Positions 35,992 through 46,737 are shown, numbered from the stretch's first letter. The stretch: DNA of 64,000 nt from Carposina sasakii (GCA_014607495.2 CP053175.1:7130001-7194000); one strand, 5' to 3'. The notes: generated from the letters alone by a model not told the origin. Program-made: numbers and translations.

Positions 35992-36220
35992 GGCCCTGTG
36001 CTGCGGGGCTTCATTAGAATACATCAGCTGCATCTCCTTCCGTAAGAGTAGACGAAGAAACTAAGGGGCGTTCTCTCTGGCGATGAGCTACCATCTTGTT
36101 ACTGATAATTAACATCTATTAGCATTATCCCCGCTATTAGGAACCCACCTTAACGTTGCTGTGGAATCTCCTTTATGATCCTAAAGCCCCATGCTGGGAA
36201 CACAGTGGTGTGTTTATGTA
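35992..36220 (+). repeat. Family A copy, nearly full length
   Basis: tgtgctgcggggcttcatta, acatcagctgcatctccttc, agctaccatcttgttactg, ctcctttatgatcct and gggaacacagtggtgtg occur in family order. Confidence 0.75.
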
Positions 36221-36224
36221 TTTA

Positions 36225-36372
36225 ATATACCTTTCAAACGAAAAAAACCGCATTAAAATCGGATCATCCGTTTGGGAGCTACGATGCCACAGACAGACAC
36301 ATACACATTTACACACACATACACAGACACGTCAAACTTATAACACCCCGTCGTTTTTGCGTCGGGAGTTAA
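36225..36372 (+). repeat. LINE 3'-end-like repeat
   Basis: ccgcattaaaatcggatcat, then ccgtttgggagctacgatg, a cagacacatacaca tract and a gtcgtttttgcgtcggg end, as seen at LINE 3' ends in moths (from general knowledge). Confidence 0.45.
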
Positions 36373-36451
36373 TTATTGGCAGTGACTTAAGAAATTATAA
36401 TGCAGGTCTATGAAATAACGGGGTAAAATTTTGTGCAATAATTTTATACGA

Positions 36452-36575
36452 CCTGACCAAGGTCGCGGGCGTCGGTTGGATGCAGGCTGCTTCCGACCGG
36501 TCGGAGTGGAGGTTGTTGGGGGAGGCCTATGTCCAACAGTGGACTTCTCAAGGCTGTAAATGATGATGATGATAA
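36452..36575 (+). pseudogene. RTE LINE 3' tail fragment
   Basis: Encodes DLTKVAGVGWMQAASDRSEW, then RLLGEAYVQQWTSQGCK and stop, followed by (GAT)n. Near-identical to the end of the RTE piece at 27.1-27.4 kb, without its in-frame stop in SEW. Confidence 0.8.
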
Positions 36576-36920
36576 TTTTATCCAAGAATAATAGGGATAA
36601 GCACTGTTTTGTACATAATGATTGTAAACTGCGTAAAATAAAGAATAAAAATCCTTATAATTTAAACCGGCACACTCTTGCCCACCCCTGCCTTTTATTG
36701 TCCACTTTGCCGAAAATATTGTATTTGCCCTCGCTTATTATTTATTAATAAGTTTTCCTCGGTTTGTCTGTAAAGGTATTTCGCGAAATTCCCGAGTACC
36801 ACTGTTATTTTACGGTGAAAAAGATTCCGTGCTGATGCAGGGCTTCACTAGAATACATCAGCTGCATCTCCTTCCGTGCATCTCGTAAGAGTCGACTAGG
36901 GAACTGTTAGGTATATATAT

Positions 36921-37110
36921 ATAGGGCACCAACGGAGTGCGGGGAGGGGAGGGCCGCAGCGCTGCACAGACACCGCACGCACTACACATGTGCTCTATTG
37001 CCGTGTCGATGCCCGGGAACCACAGACTCCCGCGCGCCTCTGCCTTCATTTTTACGACACCGAAATGAGAACTGTGCAACTCTGCCATTACTTTAGACCT
37101 TAGACATTTT
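36921..37110 (-). pseudogene. Gypsy integrase H2C2 zinc-binding segment, inverted
   Basis: Minus-strand frame reads PKVIPKCLRSKVMAELHSSH, FGVVKMKAEARGSLWFPGI, CSACGVCAALRPSPPRTPL. The pattern HxxxH...CxxC (ELHSSHFG; CSACGVC, here C-x2-C) is the N-terminal zinc finger of retroviral-type integrases. It lies on the opposite strand from the integrase core that follows, so this segment was inverted after or during insertion. Confidence 0.85.
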
Positions 37111-37117
37111 GGTATAA

Positions 37118-37411
37118 CTTTTGGGGCCAATGAATAATCGCATGATTTTAATCATTACTGACGCCTATTCAAAGTGGATTGAATGTTTTGATATGACAGG
37201 AAACACTACCTCCACGGCAGTAATAGCCATATTATATGAGTATATGTCAAGAGTAGGTATTCCAGTGACATTAGTTAGCGATAATGCGTCAATGTTTACA
37301 TCTTTGGAGTTCAAAGATTTTTGTGTGTTGAATGGTATAACTCACTTAACCTCACCGGCTTACCATCCGGCCAGTAACGGGCAGGCGGAAAGTTGCGTAA
37401 AGATTATAAAA
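37118..37411 (+). pseudogene. Gypsy integrase catalytic core, 5' fragment
   Basis: Reads GPMNNRMILIITDAYSKWIE, YEYMSRVGIPVTLVSDNA, and SPAYHPASNGQAESCVKIIK. The first two Asp of the DD35E triad (TDAYSKW, VSDNA) and the catalytic Glu (NGQAES) are in place. The frame is broken at VKIIKK by the snap-back insertion and resumes at 38513 as GIKSIYLSHG. Family: K02A2.6-like Ty3/gypsy integrase. Confidence 0.9.
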
Positions 37412-38512
37412 AAACTTATTATTATTAAAAAAACAAAATACCCGACTGCACACTAAAAAAAGAGTAAAACAAGCCACACAATAATATTGATCAATCAAAT
37501 GCTAAAAACTAATTATGTAATACCGTTTAAACAATACCTATATTAAAATACACTACAATATGTGTTCGTAATCGATAGTTAAATAAACAGAAACTTATTT
37601 TGAATACAAATTTACTGAATATAATTTATAAATGTTGATGGAAAGCATCGCAGGCGGGGACCAACAGAGGCTTATTTATAGTCATTTCGGTTGTGCACCA
37701 TTTAGCAGAATTTTCGTTGGTGGCGGTCAAGGTGGTCCCCGCCTGCGATGCTTTCCATCAACATTTATAAATTATATTCAGTAAATTTGTATTCAAAATA
37801 AGTTTCTGTTTATTTAACTATCGATTACGAACACATATTGTAGTGTATTTTAATATAGGTATTGTTTAAACGGTATTACATAATTAGTTTTTAGCATTTG
37901 ATTGATCAATATTATTGTGTGGCTTGTTTTACTCTTTTTTTAGTGTGCAGTCGGGTATTTTGTTTTTTTAATAATAATAAGTTTCGCGTCAGACGACGAA
38001 GTATCGAAAAAATCGCTATTTAGAGACGACCGTCAACGACGTGTGCCCTTATGCGTGTGCCCGCATTCGGGCTGTATACTCGAGCATATCCCCCTCCGCA
38101 CCGCGCCGCGCGCCGCATGCCAGGCCACGCCCTATCTTTTTGCTTGCTAACGCATGAGTTGCTTTGCGTTGACGCAGAATTAACATGTTCCCGTGGGAAT
38201 TTTGAGAAAAAACGTATCCTATATTAATTACTCCCGTGATTGAAATGAATCTAATGATACCGCATACATATTTTTGTTGTTTAAAGGGAAATTTAGAAAA
38301 AACATTATTATGTCTTTATCCCGTGGGACTTTTATGATAAAATGTATCCTATGACACTCCCGTAATCAAGACAAATCTAACGATACCTCATACATCAAAA
38401 TCCATCAAGCCGTTTAGGCTACAGGAGGTCACAAAGGAACAGACATACATACATACTTACATACACTCCCTCAACATTACCCTCCCTCTTTGGCAGTCGG
38501 GTAAAAAGGTAT
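37412..38512. mobile_element. 1.1-kb snap-back element with 252-bp inverted arms
   Basis: Arms 37412-37663 and 37733-37984 appear to be perfect reverse complements with a 69-nt spacer. A single-copy tail of 528 bp follows and ends with (catacata)-like runs and ggcagtcgggtaaaaa, related to family D. The left arm contains acccgactgc and the element end contains gcagtcgggta. It interrupts the gypsy integrase frame between VKIIKK and GIKS, so its limits are well defined. A run of A at the target hides the exact TSD. Confidence 0.8.
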
Positions 38513-39371
38513 TAAGAGCATTTATCTTTCGCACGGGAATTCAAGGGACCTCCATTTAAAAATGTTTAAGTTTTTGTTCGATTATCGAAATTCAAGACAC
38601 AGTTCTACACAAAAATCACCAGCAGAAGTTTTGTTTGGTCACAAACTCCGATCTCGCTTAGATTTAATAAGTACATTTAAGAGTTCACAGCTAATGGGTG
38701 GCACAGCCGAGATGTCCGAAACAGTAAATGTTAACAAGTCTTTGCAGTGTAAATATTATGGAGGCACACCAAAGGGTGAATTTAGTATAGGTAATAAAAT
38801 TTACTTTAAGAAAAATGTAGACAACAAGAAGTATGTGTGGTGCCTAGGGACAATAGTGCAGATTTTAGGAAGGAACACTTATCTTATAAGAGAAACGGAC
38901 AGTAACATTGTAATGAAAAAGCACATAGACCAGCTTACAAAGTACAGAGAAGATAAAGATAGTGATGACGTCACTCAAGTTACTAGGCCTCGGAGCAGAT
39001 CTCCAGCCATATCCCCGACGAGACATTCAACGCTGCCTCAGTCTGAGCCAGAGTCTCCGGAGCCATCAGCGTCATCAGACTGTTCTACTTACTTCGTAGA
39101 GCAGCCGCCGCCGTCGCTGCCATCGTTACCCGAGTCAACATCAGCGTCTCTTGCTCCATCAGAGTCATCAGAGGTTTCCACTTACCTTGTGGAACCAACA
39201 CCGTCTCAGCTGCTATCGTTACCTCAGTCATCAACAGTGTCTCCTGCACCATCGACCTCATCTGACGCAGATGACGGGGTTACAGACCCACCATCTACCG
39301 AAGCTAGAGGAGGGCAAGGGCGATACGACATGAGAAGCTTTGCTCGAATAGATTATAAGAAGTACATTTAA
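38513..39371 (+). pseudogene. Gypsy integrase C-terminal part with GPY/F-like module and tail
   Basis: Continues the integrase: GIKSIYLSHGNSRD, FDYRNSRHSSTQKSPAEVLF, GHKLRSRLDLI, as in the region after the catalytic Glu of K02A2.6-like elements. Then KVG-type spacing with YVWCLGTIVQILGRNTYLI resembles the GPY/F module. The last 130 residues are low complexity, rich in Ser, Pro and Glu with repeated STY(F/L)VE(Q/P) units. The frame is open for 269 codons from an internal Met and ends in a stop at 39369-39371, just upstream of the polypurine tract. Confidence 0.9.
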
Positions 39372-39425
39372 TTTAGATTCAGGCAATTAGGCTAGTTTTT
39401 ATCTTCATAAATTGTGTTGGAGGAG

Positions 39426-39500
39426 TGTTAGGTATATAACCAATAAAGGTCAGTCTAATAGCAACGGTTGTCTCATTCGCACGCACGAACCTATCTAACA
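39426..39500 (+). mobile_element. 3' LTR of the gypsy element, 75 bp
   Basis: Begins tgttaggtatataaccaata and ends cgaacctatctaaca. It is preceded by the purine tract ggagga, contains an aataaa and is followed by the ggaac duplication. 75 bp is very short for a gypsy LTR. A 5' counterpart is almost entirely lost. Confidence 0.7.
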
Positions 39501-39594
39501 GGAACTTAGCGGTTCTCTCAGACTTCGCTGTGACCTGGCAACTCGTCACTGATCACGTACATCTGTACGCGCTATACTAACTGTGGCTGTGGAA

Positions 39595-39781
39595 CAGTGG
39601 TTCCCAAAGTGGTCCAGGTGGACCCCCAGGGGTCTACAGGAGACTCGACGGGGGTCTACGTTGGCGTGAAAAAATTGAGGTTCACAATTAATTTGTATGT
39701 GATGTAGGCCTCTAGGGGGTCCACCAGAACCAGTAAACTTTTGAAAGGGGTCTACGAGAAATAAAAGTTTGGGAACCTCTG
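39595..39781. mobile_element. hAT MITE with 8-bp TSD
   Basis: Termini cagtggttcccaaagt and agtttgggaacctctg are inverted, and the flanks ctgtggaa (39587-39594) and ctgtggga (39782-39789) differ by one base. 187 bp, no coding capacity. Confidence 0.85.
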
Positions 39782-39854
39782 CTGTGGGATCTAGTCTATG
39801 ATCCAGCAGCTCTGGCTACCCCGTTTCGGTAACACAGCCGCGTGTACACGTACC

Positions 39855-41108
39855 TAGTAGTTGAAATTCTGAAAAAAAAAAAATATTTCCTGCCCCTATC
39901 ATGACATTTCATATGTGAACATTCATATTGTGTTCGAACTACAAATATACCGATGTCGCAGTCAAACTGAAAATTCGGGCAGTTCTTAAAATGGCCGGAT
40001 ATCTGAATTTTTCGAACCGGTCGCATACGGTGTGCATATTTGGGACAAAGGTACTGGTGGATACAAAAGTGGAAGAAATGTGAAGATTTCATTCATTCAA
40101 TGTAATTTTTGGTAAATGTTTTTTTTCATATAGGTATTCGTAAAATTTCCGTATAAACTATTGTAGTATTTAAAAAATATTTATGAGTAGAAGACTGTGC
40201 CTTCCATCCTGTGCTTCCATCCATTCTTAAATTAAGAGCATATAGTTAATTATCAAGGTAGTTTCGGGTAGTCGACAACGGAGAGGTTATTTCATAGATA
40301 CTACATTTTAATGAATGTATGTACCCTATGTAACTTATCTTAAAATTAATACTGAACAGTTAGCCTTAAAACCGCTTACATTATAATTAAAATTTTATTA
40401 AAACCTACATTTAACCGGACGCAAACGATGCCTAAATAAAATTTAGTGCATCTCGTCAAAACGTATCCGACAGAAAAATCCGAAAACACTTTTAATCTCG
40501 CCAGTACAATGAAAATTCGCAACGCAACGGGCCGTAGCTTTTAATCTTGGATATTGCCACGACATCCAGCTATCCCTTACACGGCCACTGCAACAGTGGT
40601 ATAGCTATCCCACTTTACAGGTGTTGAATTCGCTACGTTTGAAATTCGAGATATGCATGCTTTTGTTTTGTTTTTACGTAGATGTGCTCTTGCAGTTGAT
40701 CCTTTTTGGTGTGGGCTGGGATAAACTGTGAGTGTTCTTTATCGCTCGTATTCTTAGTGGAAAATCCCTTGAGGGAATTCGAACGAAAATAAAATTAAAT
40801 AATGCCTATAATTATTATTTTTTAATTATGTCTAAGTATAGGTATATTATATTGACTCTGGAACCTTCATTTCTAATATTATTTTATTTTTCTTTTCAGG
40901 TAAGTAACAATTATTTAGTAGCTTGCTGTTTTCCCTGGCACGAGTGAGTGGTAAGTACTTTTGAAGATGAGTGACCAAAAAGGGCTCTAAAAGATTATTT
41001 TTGGATTTTCAATTTATTTTCAAATTTAACCGAACGGGACCTTTTAATGCAGATATAATTGACTTAGGATTTTTTTAAATACATATAATTAAAGCAGATA
41101 ATATAATA
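39855..41108. other. Intronic sequence with no supported feature
   Basis: AT-rich. Open frames at 39796-40092 and 40732-40947 show nothing recognisable. Confidence 0.4.
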
Positions 41109-41111
41109 AAT

Positions 41112-41275
41112 TCGTTTGTTAACGTGTGCTTCACTAGAATACATCAGCTGCATCTCCTTCCGTGCATGTCGTAAGAGTTAGACCAAGGAGCTCGAGGACG
41201 TGCTCTCAGGTGATAGCTAGCCACTATCATTGATCTCCTCTATGATCTGACTATGCTATGCTAATCTCAAATGCG
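41112..41275 (+). repeat. Family A copy, 3' deleted
   Basis: tgcttcactagaatacatca, gtgcatgtcgtaagag and ctctcaggtgatagctagc, then decay. Confidence 0.7.
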
Positions 41276-41629
41276 ACAAGCGGTTTAGGCTTTATAGCCT
41301 GCTAAAGAAATATAATATACTCGTATATACGTACATACATACATAACCGTCTTCTGACGCAGACTGGTTAAAACATATATTTTTTACCGGTCTAGCCAGC
41401 ACGTGCCTAAAATCAATCAATTTCAATTACCAATAAAACTATTAGCATTCGATACAGAAAATGAAATAGAAATTCGACCAAATAGAATCGATTTCATACT
41501 AAACGATTGCATGCAATTCTGGTCTCTTAGTTACAGTTTTAAATAGTAATGCTATTTTTATTGTTATTTAGAAAGGTTTTATAAGGTAACTTGGTTTGCT
41601 GAAAGAAGTTTGTATGTTATTTTCGAACT

Positions 41630-41872
41630 ATACAGGGTGTAACAAAAGGCGTAAATTAGCCACTATAAAGAACTCATCTATGTTCCTGGAAAAATAAAAA
41701 TGTTAATTCCAATCTCAAATTTTGTAGACATGTTCATTATTGTGGGCTTTTTTGATAGCTTTTTGCATAACACGTTATATCCCCCATGTTGGGGAAGGTC
41801 TATGTTCAGCAATGGACTTCTCAAGGCTAAAAATGACACAATGACAATGTTTCATACACCCTGTATGTAGTT
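41630..41872. mobile_element. M1 MITE with an RTE tail inserted
   Basis: Left end acagggtgtaacaaaaggcg and right end tttcatacaccctgta, with both arms traceable. Between 41787 and 41850 lies ggggaaggtctatgttcagc...tctcaaggct, a 64-bp RTE 3' end. Confidence 0.65.
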
Positions 41873-42002
41873 TCAAAAGTGCCATTAAAAAAATATATGC
41901 AGCCCCGTGTCTACCTATAATGACGTCACTGGTTTGCAACAAACAATAATCAGTCTATCACGTATAACTATCATCAAATGCAAGTTCGTGCGACATGGTA
42001 CT

Positions 42003-42610
42003 TAGGCAGCCAACTAACCGAAACGGTGTAAATAACTCGTTACAAAACGTTACCACAATAACTAGTTATTAGCGATACCGTTCCGGAGGTGCGATACTGC
42101 AACTGGCGTGTGTCCATTGTATGAAATGTTTTTCATCATTTTTGTTTGGTTTTTAAAAATAGGTCTATAATAAAAAAAAACGAGTATATTACAATGTAGG
42201 ATTAGATAAGTTTACGATTTAAAAAAATATACACTAATGTAAGAAATGTGACGAATTTGACGCCTATTTAACTAATCCCCGTTCCCCATGAACTAGATCG
42301 ATAGATAAGTCGAGAGTGAACCGGTTTCTTTTAGGCAAGCGCGCTCCATCTTAGACTGCAACGGTGCTTACCGTCAGGCGCGTTGTGGTCAAGCGTAAGC
42401 CTATTTAATATTAAAATAAAAATATTAATATACTTACCCCTCGTATTTTCGCATGATATAAAAATAATCGGTCACTAAAATTAATGCAAATCAAAAGCGC
42501 AATGGACACACGATCGCACATAAAAGCCCATAGTGGACTAATTAGTACGCTCGGAACGGTTAGCAACGCGTGTCAAAACATGTTACACGTTACTTATACA
42601 CGGTATAACG
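42003..42610. mobile_element. Imperfect 600-bp palindromic element
   Basis: Words on the left (taccgttccgg near 42078, cgtgtgtccattg near 42108) recur inverted on the right (caatggacacacg near 42500, cggaacggtta near 42551). The termini and TSD are not clear, so the class is unknown. Confidence 0.45.
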
Positions 42611-42689
42611 TTACATCCCTAATTCGGAAATAACATGACATTTTCACGGAACGGAAAAGCAAAGGTCATGATTTTAGCAGACTGGTAAA

Positions 42690-42825
42690 ATACGACTAAG
42701 GAGGCCTAGGGGTACTCTCTAAGATGAGCTAGCTGCTTGACATTGATATTTTACATCAGTGCTAAACGTAGGTATATGATGTTGCAGTTCTTGCTACCCC
42801 ATTTTCGGGAACACAGCCTTGTATA
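42690..42825 (+). repeat. Family A copy, 5' truncated
   Basis: gactaaggaggcctaggggt, gatgttgcagttcttgctac and cattttcgggaacacagc. Confidence 0.6.
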
Positions 42826-42844
42826 TGTACAATAATGTAATGTA

Positions 42845-43022
42845 CATGCTGCAGGATCATAAAAGAGATCGCACAGTCACATTTAGCATTGCGGAGACAG
42901 CTGTAAATGATCAGTGATAAGCTAGTCGCCTGAAAGAATGCTTGAGTTCCTTAGTCGACTCTTACGACTTGCACGGAAGGAGATGCAGCTGATGTATTCT
43001 AGTGAATCCCCGCATCAGTACA
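42845..43022 (-). repeat. Family A copy
   Basis: gctgcaggatcataaaagag to gtgaatccccgcatcagtac, reverse, abutting the SINE-G copy. Confidence 0.7.
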
Positions 43023-43366
43023 TGATGATCTCCGACCGTATTTCGGCCAAGGCGACCAATCTCTACGGAGATTGGCCAGGTACGCAGGAGATATTATAGT
43101 GCATAAGTGTGTGCTCAAACGCAGATGCACTCTCTATTCCCTCACTCTCATAGTCCAATGGGACGGAAAGCCGACACGACCGGAGAGAGATGATCAGGCG
43201 CAGGACCCACGGTTTTACGTGCTTTCCGAGGCACGAGCTAAGTGACAATTTTGCAATATTAAAATCTGTACATGAAATAAATTTATTGGTACAGGCCCGT
43301 GACTGGGATCGAACTTAAGCCTCCTGCTTGGAAGGTGCGCGTCTTAACCACTGGGCTATCACCAAA
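43023..43366 (-). mobile_element. SINE-G copy, full length
   Basis: Reverse copy ending in the tRNA-like head (gactgggatcgaacttaagc, ttaaccactgggctatcacc). It matches 995-1342 throughout. Confidence 0.8.
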
Positions 43367-43369
43367 CTA

Positions 43370-43780
43370 TGTATGTGAATAAATAAAAAATCTGACATAG
43401 ATATATCCAGGATTTACTATAAAGATGTTTTATAGGAAAACCTGTATTGTTATTATAATTTTACACCCCATATTCAATATTTACGACTCTCCACCCTACA
43501 AGGAAACTGCGGATTTTAAGGGGTGGGATTTTTATTTTTTTTTCCTCGTAAAAATATCGAAGAAGTTTAACATATTATTTTTATTGTTTCCGAAAGTAAT
43601 TTGTGCAATTTTCTATTAGAGGCTTATTTTTAGATTGGAGTTTTTTTTTTGTAATTGCCTATCATGTCCCACTGCTGGCCAACGGGCTCCCCGTTTTTAG
43701 CCCACTCTTGTCTTATACCACTTTTTTAGACATTGCTAATAACTATTATAATCTAAATATTTTAATCATTTTTTAATTTT
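43370..43780. other. Intronic sequence with no supported feature
   Basis: AT-rich, with T runs. Nothing recognised. Confidence 0.4.
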
Positions 43781-43781
43781 C

Positions 43782-43888
43782 AACTATACCCGCAAAATTG
43801 GTCAGAAGTGGCACCATGTGGTTCTATCGGCCCTTGGTGTTCTGCCTACCCCGTAAGGGATAAAGGCGTAATTATATGTATGTATTTT
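43782..43888 (+). mobile_element. SINE-C 3' fragment
   Basis: caactatacccgcaaaattg to ggcgtaattatatgtatg, 5' truncated. Confidence 0.75.
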
Positions 43889-44183
43889 AATCATTAGTGA
43901 GTTTTCTTACATAAAATTATCACCTACACAATTTCGACTACTACTAGATACAATTAAATGCATTTGATATTTTCCTAGGGCTTAAAATGACTAGCTACTA
44001 CATAATGAGTCAAGCACTCAAAATGCTCTAAAACACAAATTGACTAAATTCCAAATATACCTGCAACACATTACAACTAATGTTGCCCTTAATTTTCAAA
44101 TGTACAGGCGATGTGAAAAATAACAAAATCATAGACCGTTCTGTATGTGTATATTATGTAGAATAAATAATAATAATTAAGAA

Positions 44184-44483
44184 CTAGTGGACGCCCGCGA
44201 CTCCGTCCGCGTGGACTACAGAAAAAACAAAATGTCGAAATTATCCGGGATAAAAAGTAGCCAATATATTCCTGAAAACTGCATCAAAATCGATTCAGCT
44301 ATTTCTGAGATTAGTGTGCACAAACGCGCAGACAAACAGACAAACCGCCAAACAAACAAAAGTTTCAAAAGTCATTCTATTGAGTACTATTGCGTTAATA
44401 AAGTTCTTCTATAATATATTTTCTCATATATCTTCCATGTATAGACAGCGATCCGTTACATTTCTATTGTATGTATAGATAGA
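44184..44483 (-). mobile_element. H1 Helitron, complete
   Basis: Exactly 300 bp, like the copy at 63451-63750. On the minus strand it starts TCTATCTATACATA and ends ggcgtccactag. At the CTAG end the neighbouring base is T in element orientation. Confidence 0.7.
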
Positions 44484-44795
44484 CATAGGCCAGTAGCTAA
44501 ACTTCCAAAACTATTAACAATTTTATTGTCCTACAAAACTGAAAGGTTTTCCTATCCCTGAAACTTTGGACGAAGTTTCTTTATATACAGAATCACAGCC
44601 TGCAATGTACACTACACACCCCTACGGTTAGGAATAAAGGTTGTAATGGTGATTCGCAGGAAGGGAAGAAAGTAACTATTAGGAGGGTGGATTTTCGGAT
44701 TTCGATGGTATAAGTGGAGGTAAACGGGGGCTTTTGAAGTTGTAGGCTTTTTTCTATTATACCCATTGCTCATATTATAGCTTAATTATATGCAT

Positions 44796-45064
44796 ATACA
44801 GGTGTTACAAAAAGGGTATGTTAAGCGAAAAGCTATGATTATATATAGCCCATTATAAAGAATCTGTTTCCAAAATATTAGACTTGAAATCACATGTTTA
44901 TTTTTCAAGATTGTATGAACATTCCTGAGTTGTTTGGGAATTTTCCATACTAACTGGTAAAATAAACATTTGATTTCGTGTCTCAAATTTTGGGAATAGG
45001 TTCTCTATAGTGAGCTATTTTCATAGTTTTTAGCTTAACATACCCCTTTTGTTACACCCTGTAT
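44796..45064. mobile_element. M1 hairpin MITE, complete
   Basis: tacaggtgttacaaaaaggg to taacatacccctttt and gttacaccctgta, with long inverted arms (gaaatcacatgtttattttt against aaataaacatttgatttcg). It is followed by a (TA)10 run. Confidence 0.8.
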
Positions 45065-45084
45065 ATATATATATATATATAGGT

Positions 45085-45245
45085 AAGATCATAAGGTAGA
45101 TCCCACAGCCACCTTTAGTTTAATTGATCAGTGACAAGTTGCTATCTCATCGCCTAAGATTTCGCTCCTTAGTTCCTTCCTCTTACGACATGCACGGAAG
45201 GAGATGCAGCTAATGTATTCTAGTAAAACCCCGCATCAGTACAGG
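45085..45245 (-). repeat. Family A copy
   Basis: agatcataaggtagatccca, gatcagtgacaagttgctat, acatgcacggaaggagatg. Confidence 0.7.
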
Positions 45246-45285
45246 GCAAATACAATAACCAATAGCTTATACAAATTTCTATATC

Positions 45286-45487
45286 TACTTCTTCTTCAGC
45301 CTATCGCAGTCCACTGCTGGACGTGCTCCCAGGGCACGCCACAAGGCTACTGCCACAGGGGGTTTTGCCCATAGTCACCACGCTGGGCAGGCGGGTTGGT
45401 GACCGCAGTGTGATTTTCGGACTATATTGTCAGTACGGGAGGCGCTGCTGCCCACCTCCTGGAAACCCTTAATCGCCTCGTACCATA
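45286..45487 (-). mobile_element. SINE-B copy, 5' truncated
   Basis: cttcttcttcagcctatcgc through tgattttcggactatattg to aacccttaatcgcctcgta. Confidence 0.75.
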
Positions 45488-45844
45488 TCTACTATATACC
45501 TATATTTACTTTGTAGGTATTTCCTATAACTATTTTTTACAAGCAATCTTATCGAGAAGATAGGCTGTGACGTCAGCAGTTTTTGTCTCTCTCCCTGGCG
45601 CTGTTGTCTCCCTCCCTCTTATGGGGGTAGTCAAGTGTGATGATACCATCTTGGTCTTTTGTGTATTTCTTAGACAGCGATTTTCTTTTGTTATATTATG
45701 AGAAAAGCATTATAAAGTTGGGGAATAAAATTTATGATATATTCAGTATCAGTTCCTATTATAATCTAAATAAAATACAAAAAAAAGAAACATTTAGTCG
45801 CTTCTGGAAAAACTTGACAGTTATGTAGTTTATACATACATATA

Positions 45845-46050
45845 TACAGGGTGTAACAAAAAGGGTATGTTAAGCGAAAAGCTACGTAAATAGCCCACTG
45901 TAGAGAACCTATCCACAAAATTTGAGACTCGAAATCACATGTTTATTTTTCAAGATTGTATGAAAATTCCTGAGATATCGGGAAATAAAAAATTTCGAGT
46001 CTCATACTTTCGTGGATAATAAACATACCCTTTTCGTTACACCCTGTATA
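45845..46050. mobile_element. M1 MITE with shortened second arm
   Basis: acagggtgtaacaaaaaggg to cccttttcgttacaccctgt. The inverted arm is about 60 bp shorter than in complete copies. Confidence 0.75.
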
Positions 46051-46051
46051 C

Positions 46052-46270
46052 ACACACGACCATGTTCCCGAAATTGGGCATGCGCAACTGCAGCAGCACG
46101 AAGGAGAACTCACGGCCACGGTTTGCATAGCGGGGACAGATGTAACTAAATGATCATCAGTGACAAGTTGCTAGCTAATCGCCTGAAAGAGTGCGCAAGT
46201 TAGCCGACTCTTACGACATGCACGGCAGGAGATGCAGCTGATGCATTCTAGTGAAGCCGCGCATCAGTAA
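46052..46270 (-). repeat. Family A copy, full length
   Basis: acgaccatgttcccgaaatt, gcacgaaggagaactcacgg, gatcatcagtgacaagttgc, gcagctgatgcattctagtg, ccgcgcatcagtaat. It abuts M1. Confidence 0.75.
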
Positions 46271-46358
46271 TTTATAAAAATCTTCTATTGTAATATGAAC
46301 ATAATTGTTCCTTGATCTAATGTTATTTGTAATGTTGTTTTTTGATGTACTAATGTAT

Positions 46359-46695
46359 ACAGGATGATGTTTGGTCGTCAACGTTCCCGAAAACTACGGA
46401 ATCTCCTCATCATCACGACCATTTTTCTCCATGGAAGCATACCTGGGAAGTGTCTGGTTTCCAAAATATTAGGGTCCAAAGTTGAGTTAGACTGCGGCAT
46501 AAATGCACATAGACGCGCGTAGCAGGATTTTTTCACGAAAATAATTAATATCTGTCTATAAAAAACATAAACACTAGACACTATAAATTTCGCAATCAAG
46601 AATTTAAAAAATTAAAAAAAAAAATCCCAGCATTTTTTTGGCAAAAACTTACTTTATTTCATGTATTACGTACCCTTCGTTAAAGGTGGCTGTAT
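46359..46695. mobile_element. M2 MITE
   Basis: acaggatgatgtttggtcgt, cgtcaacgttcccgaaaac, tccatggaagcatacctggg, and attacgtacccttcgttaaa at the far end. The right terminus is altered. Confidence 0.7.
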
Positions 46696-46737
46696 AGTAT
46701 ACTAAATGTCGTCACAAATGGAGTAAGCGAATGTCGC

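Larger units (their letters stand above)
36900..39505 (+). mobile_element. Gypsy-type LTR retrotransposon, rearranged, with GGAAC duplications
   Basis: The insert spans 36905-39500 with ggaac at 36900-36904 and 39501-39505. Its outer ends are tgttag and ctaaca, the expected TG...CA inverted termini. Only about 13 bp of the left LTR survives (tgttaggtatata), followed by foreign or rearranged sequence. Gag, protease, RT and RNase H are missing. The remaining pol is integrase only, with its zinc-binding part inverted and a second element inserted inside. The element is inactive. Confidence 0.85.
36826..39850 (+). repeat. Family A copy split by a gypsy element and a hAT MITE
   Basis: Left part 36826-36904 (gtgctgatgcagggcttcac to gagtcgactaggg), middle part 39506-39594 (cttagcggttctctcagac...gctatactaactgtgg) and right part 39782-39850 (atctagtctatgatccagca...ggtaacacagccgcgtg) reassemble one family A unit in order. 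Confidence 0.8.

Noticed and set aside
36290..36345. Short-period repeat considered as a CRISPR-like or satellite array
   Set aside because: It is an irregular (ACAC/CAGA)n tract inside a LINE 3'-end-like repeat.
37412..37984. Inverted repeat read as LTRs of the gypsy element
   Set aside because: The repeats are inverted, not direct, and break the integrase frame. The true element ends are at 36905 and 39500.
45062..45081. Promoter-like TATA run
   Set aside because: A plain (TA)n microsatellite at the edge of an M1 MITE. No transcription start context.
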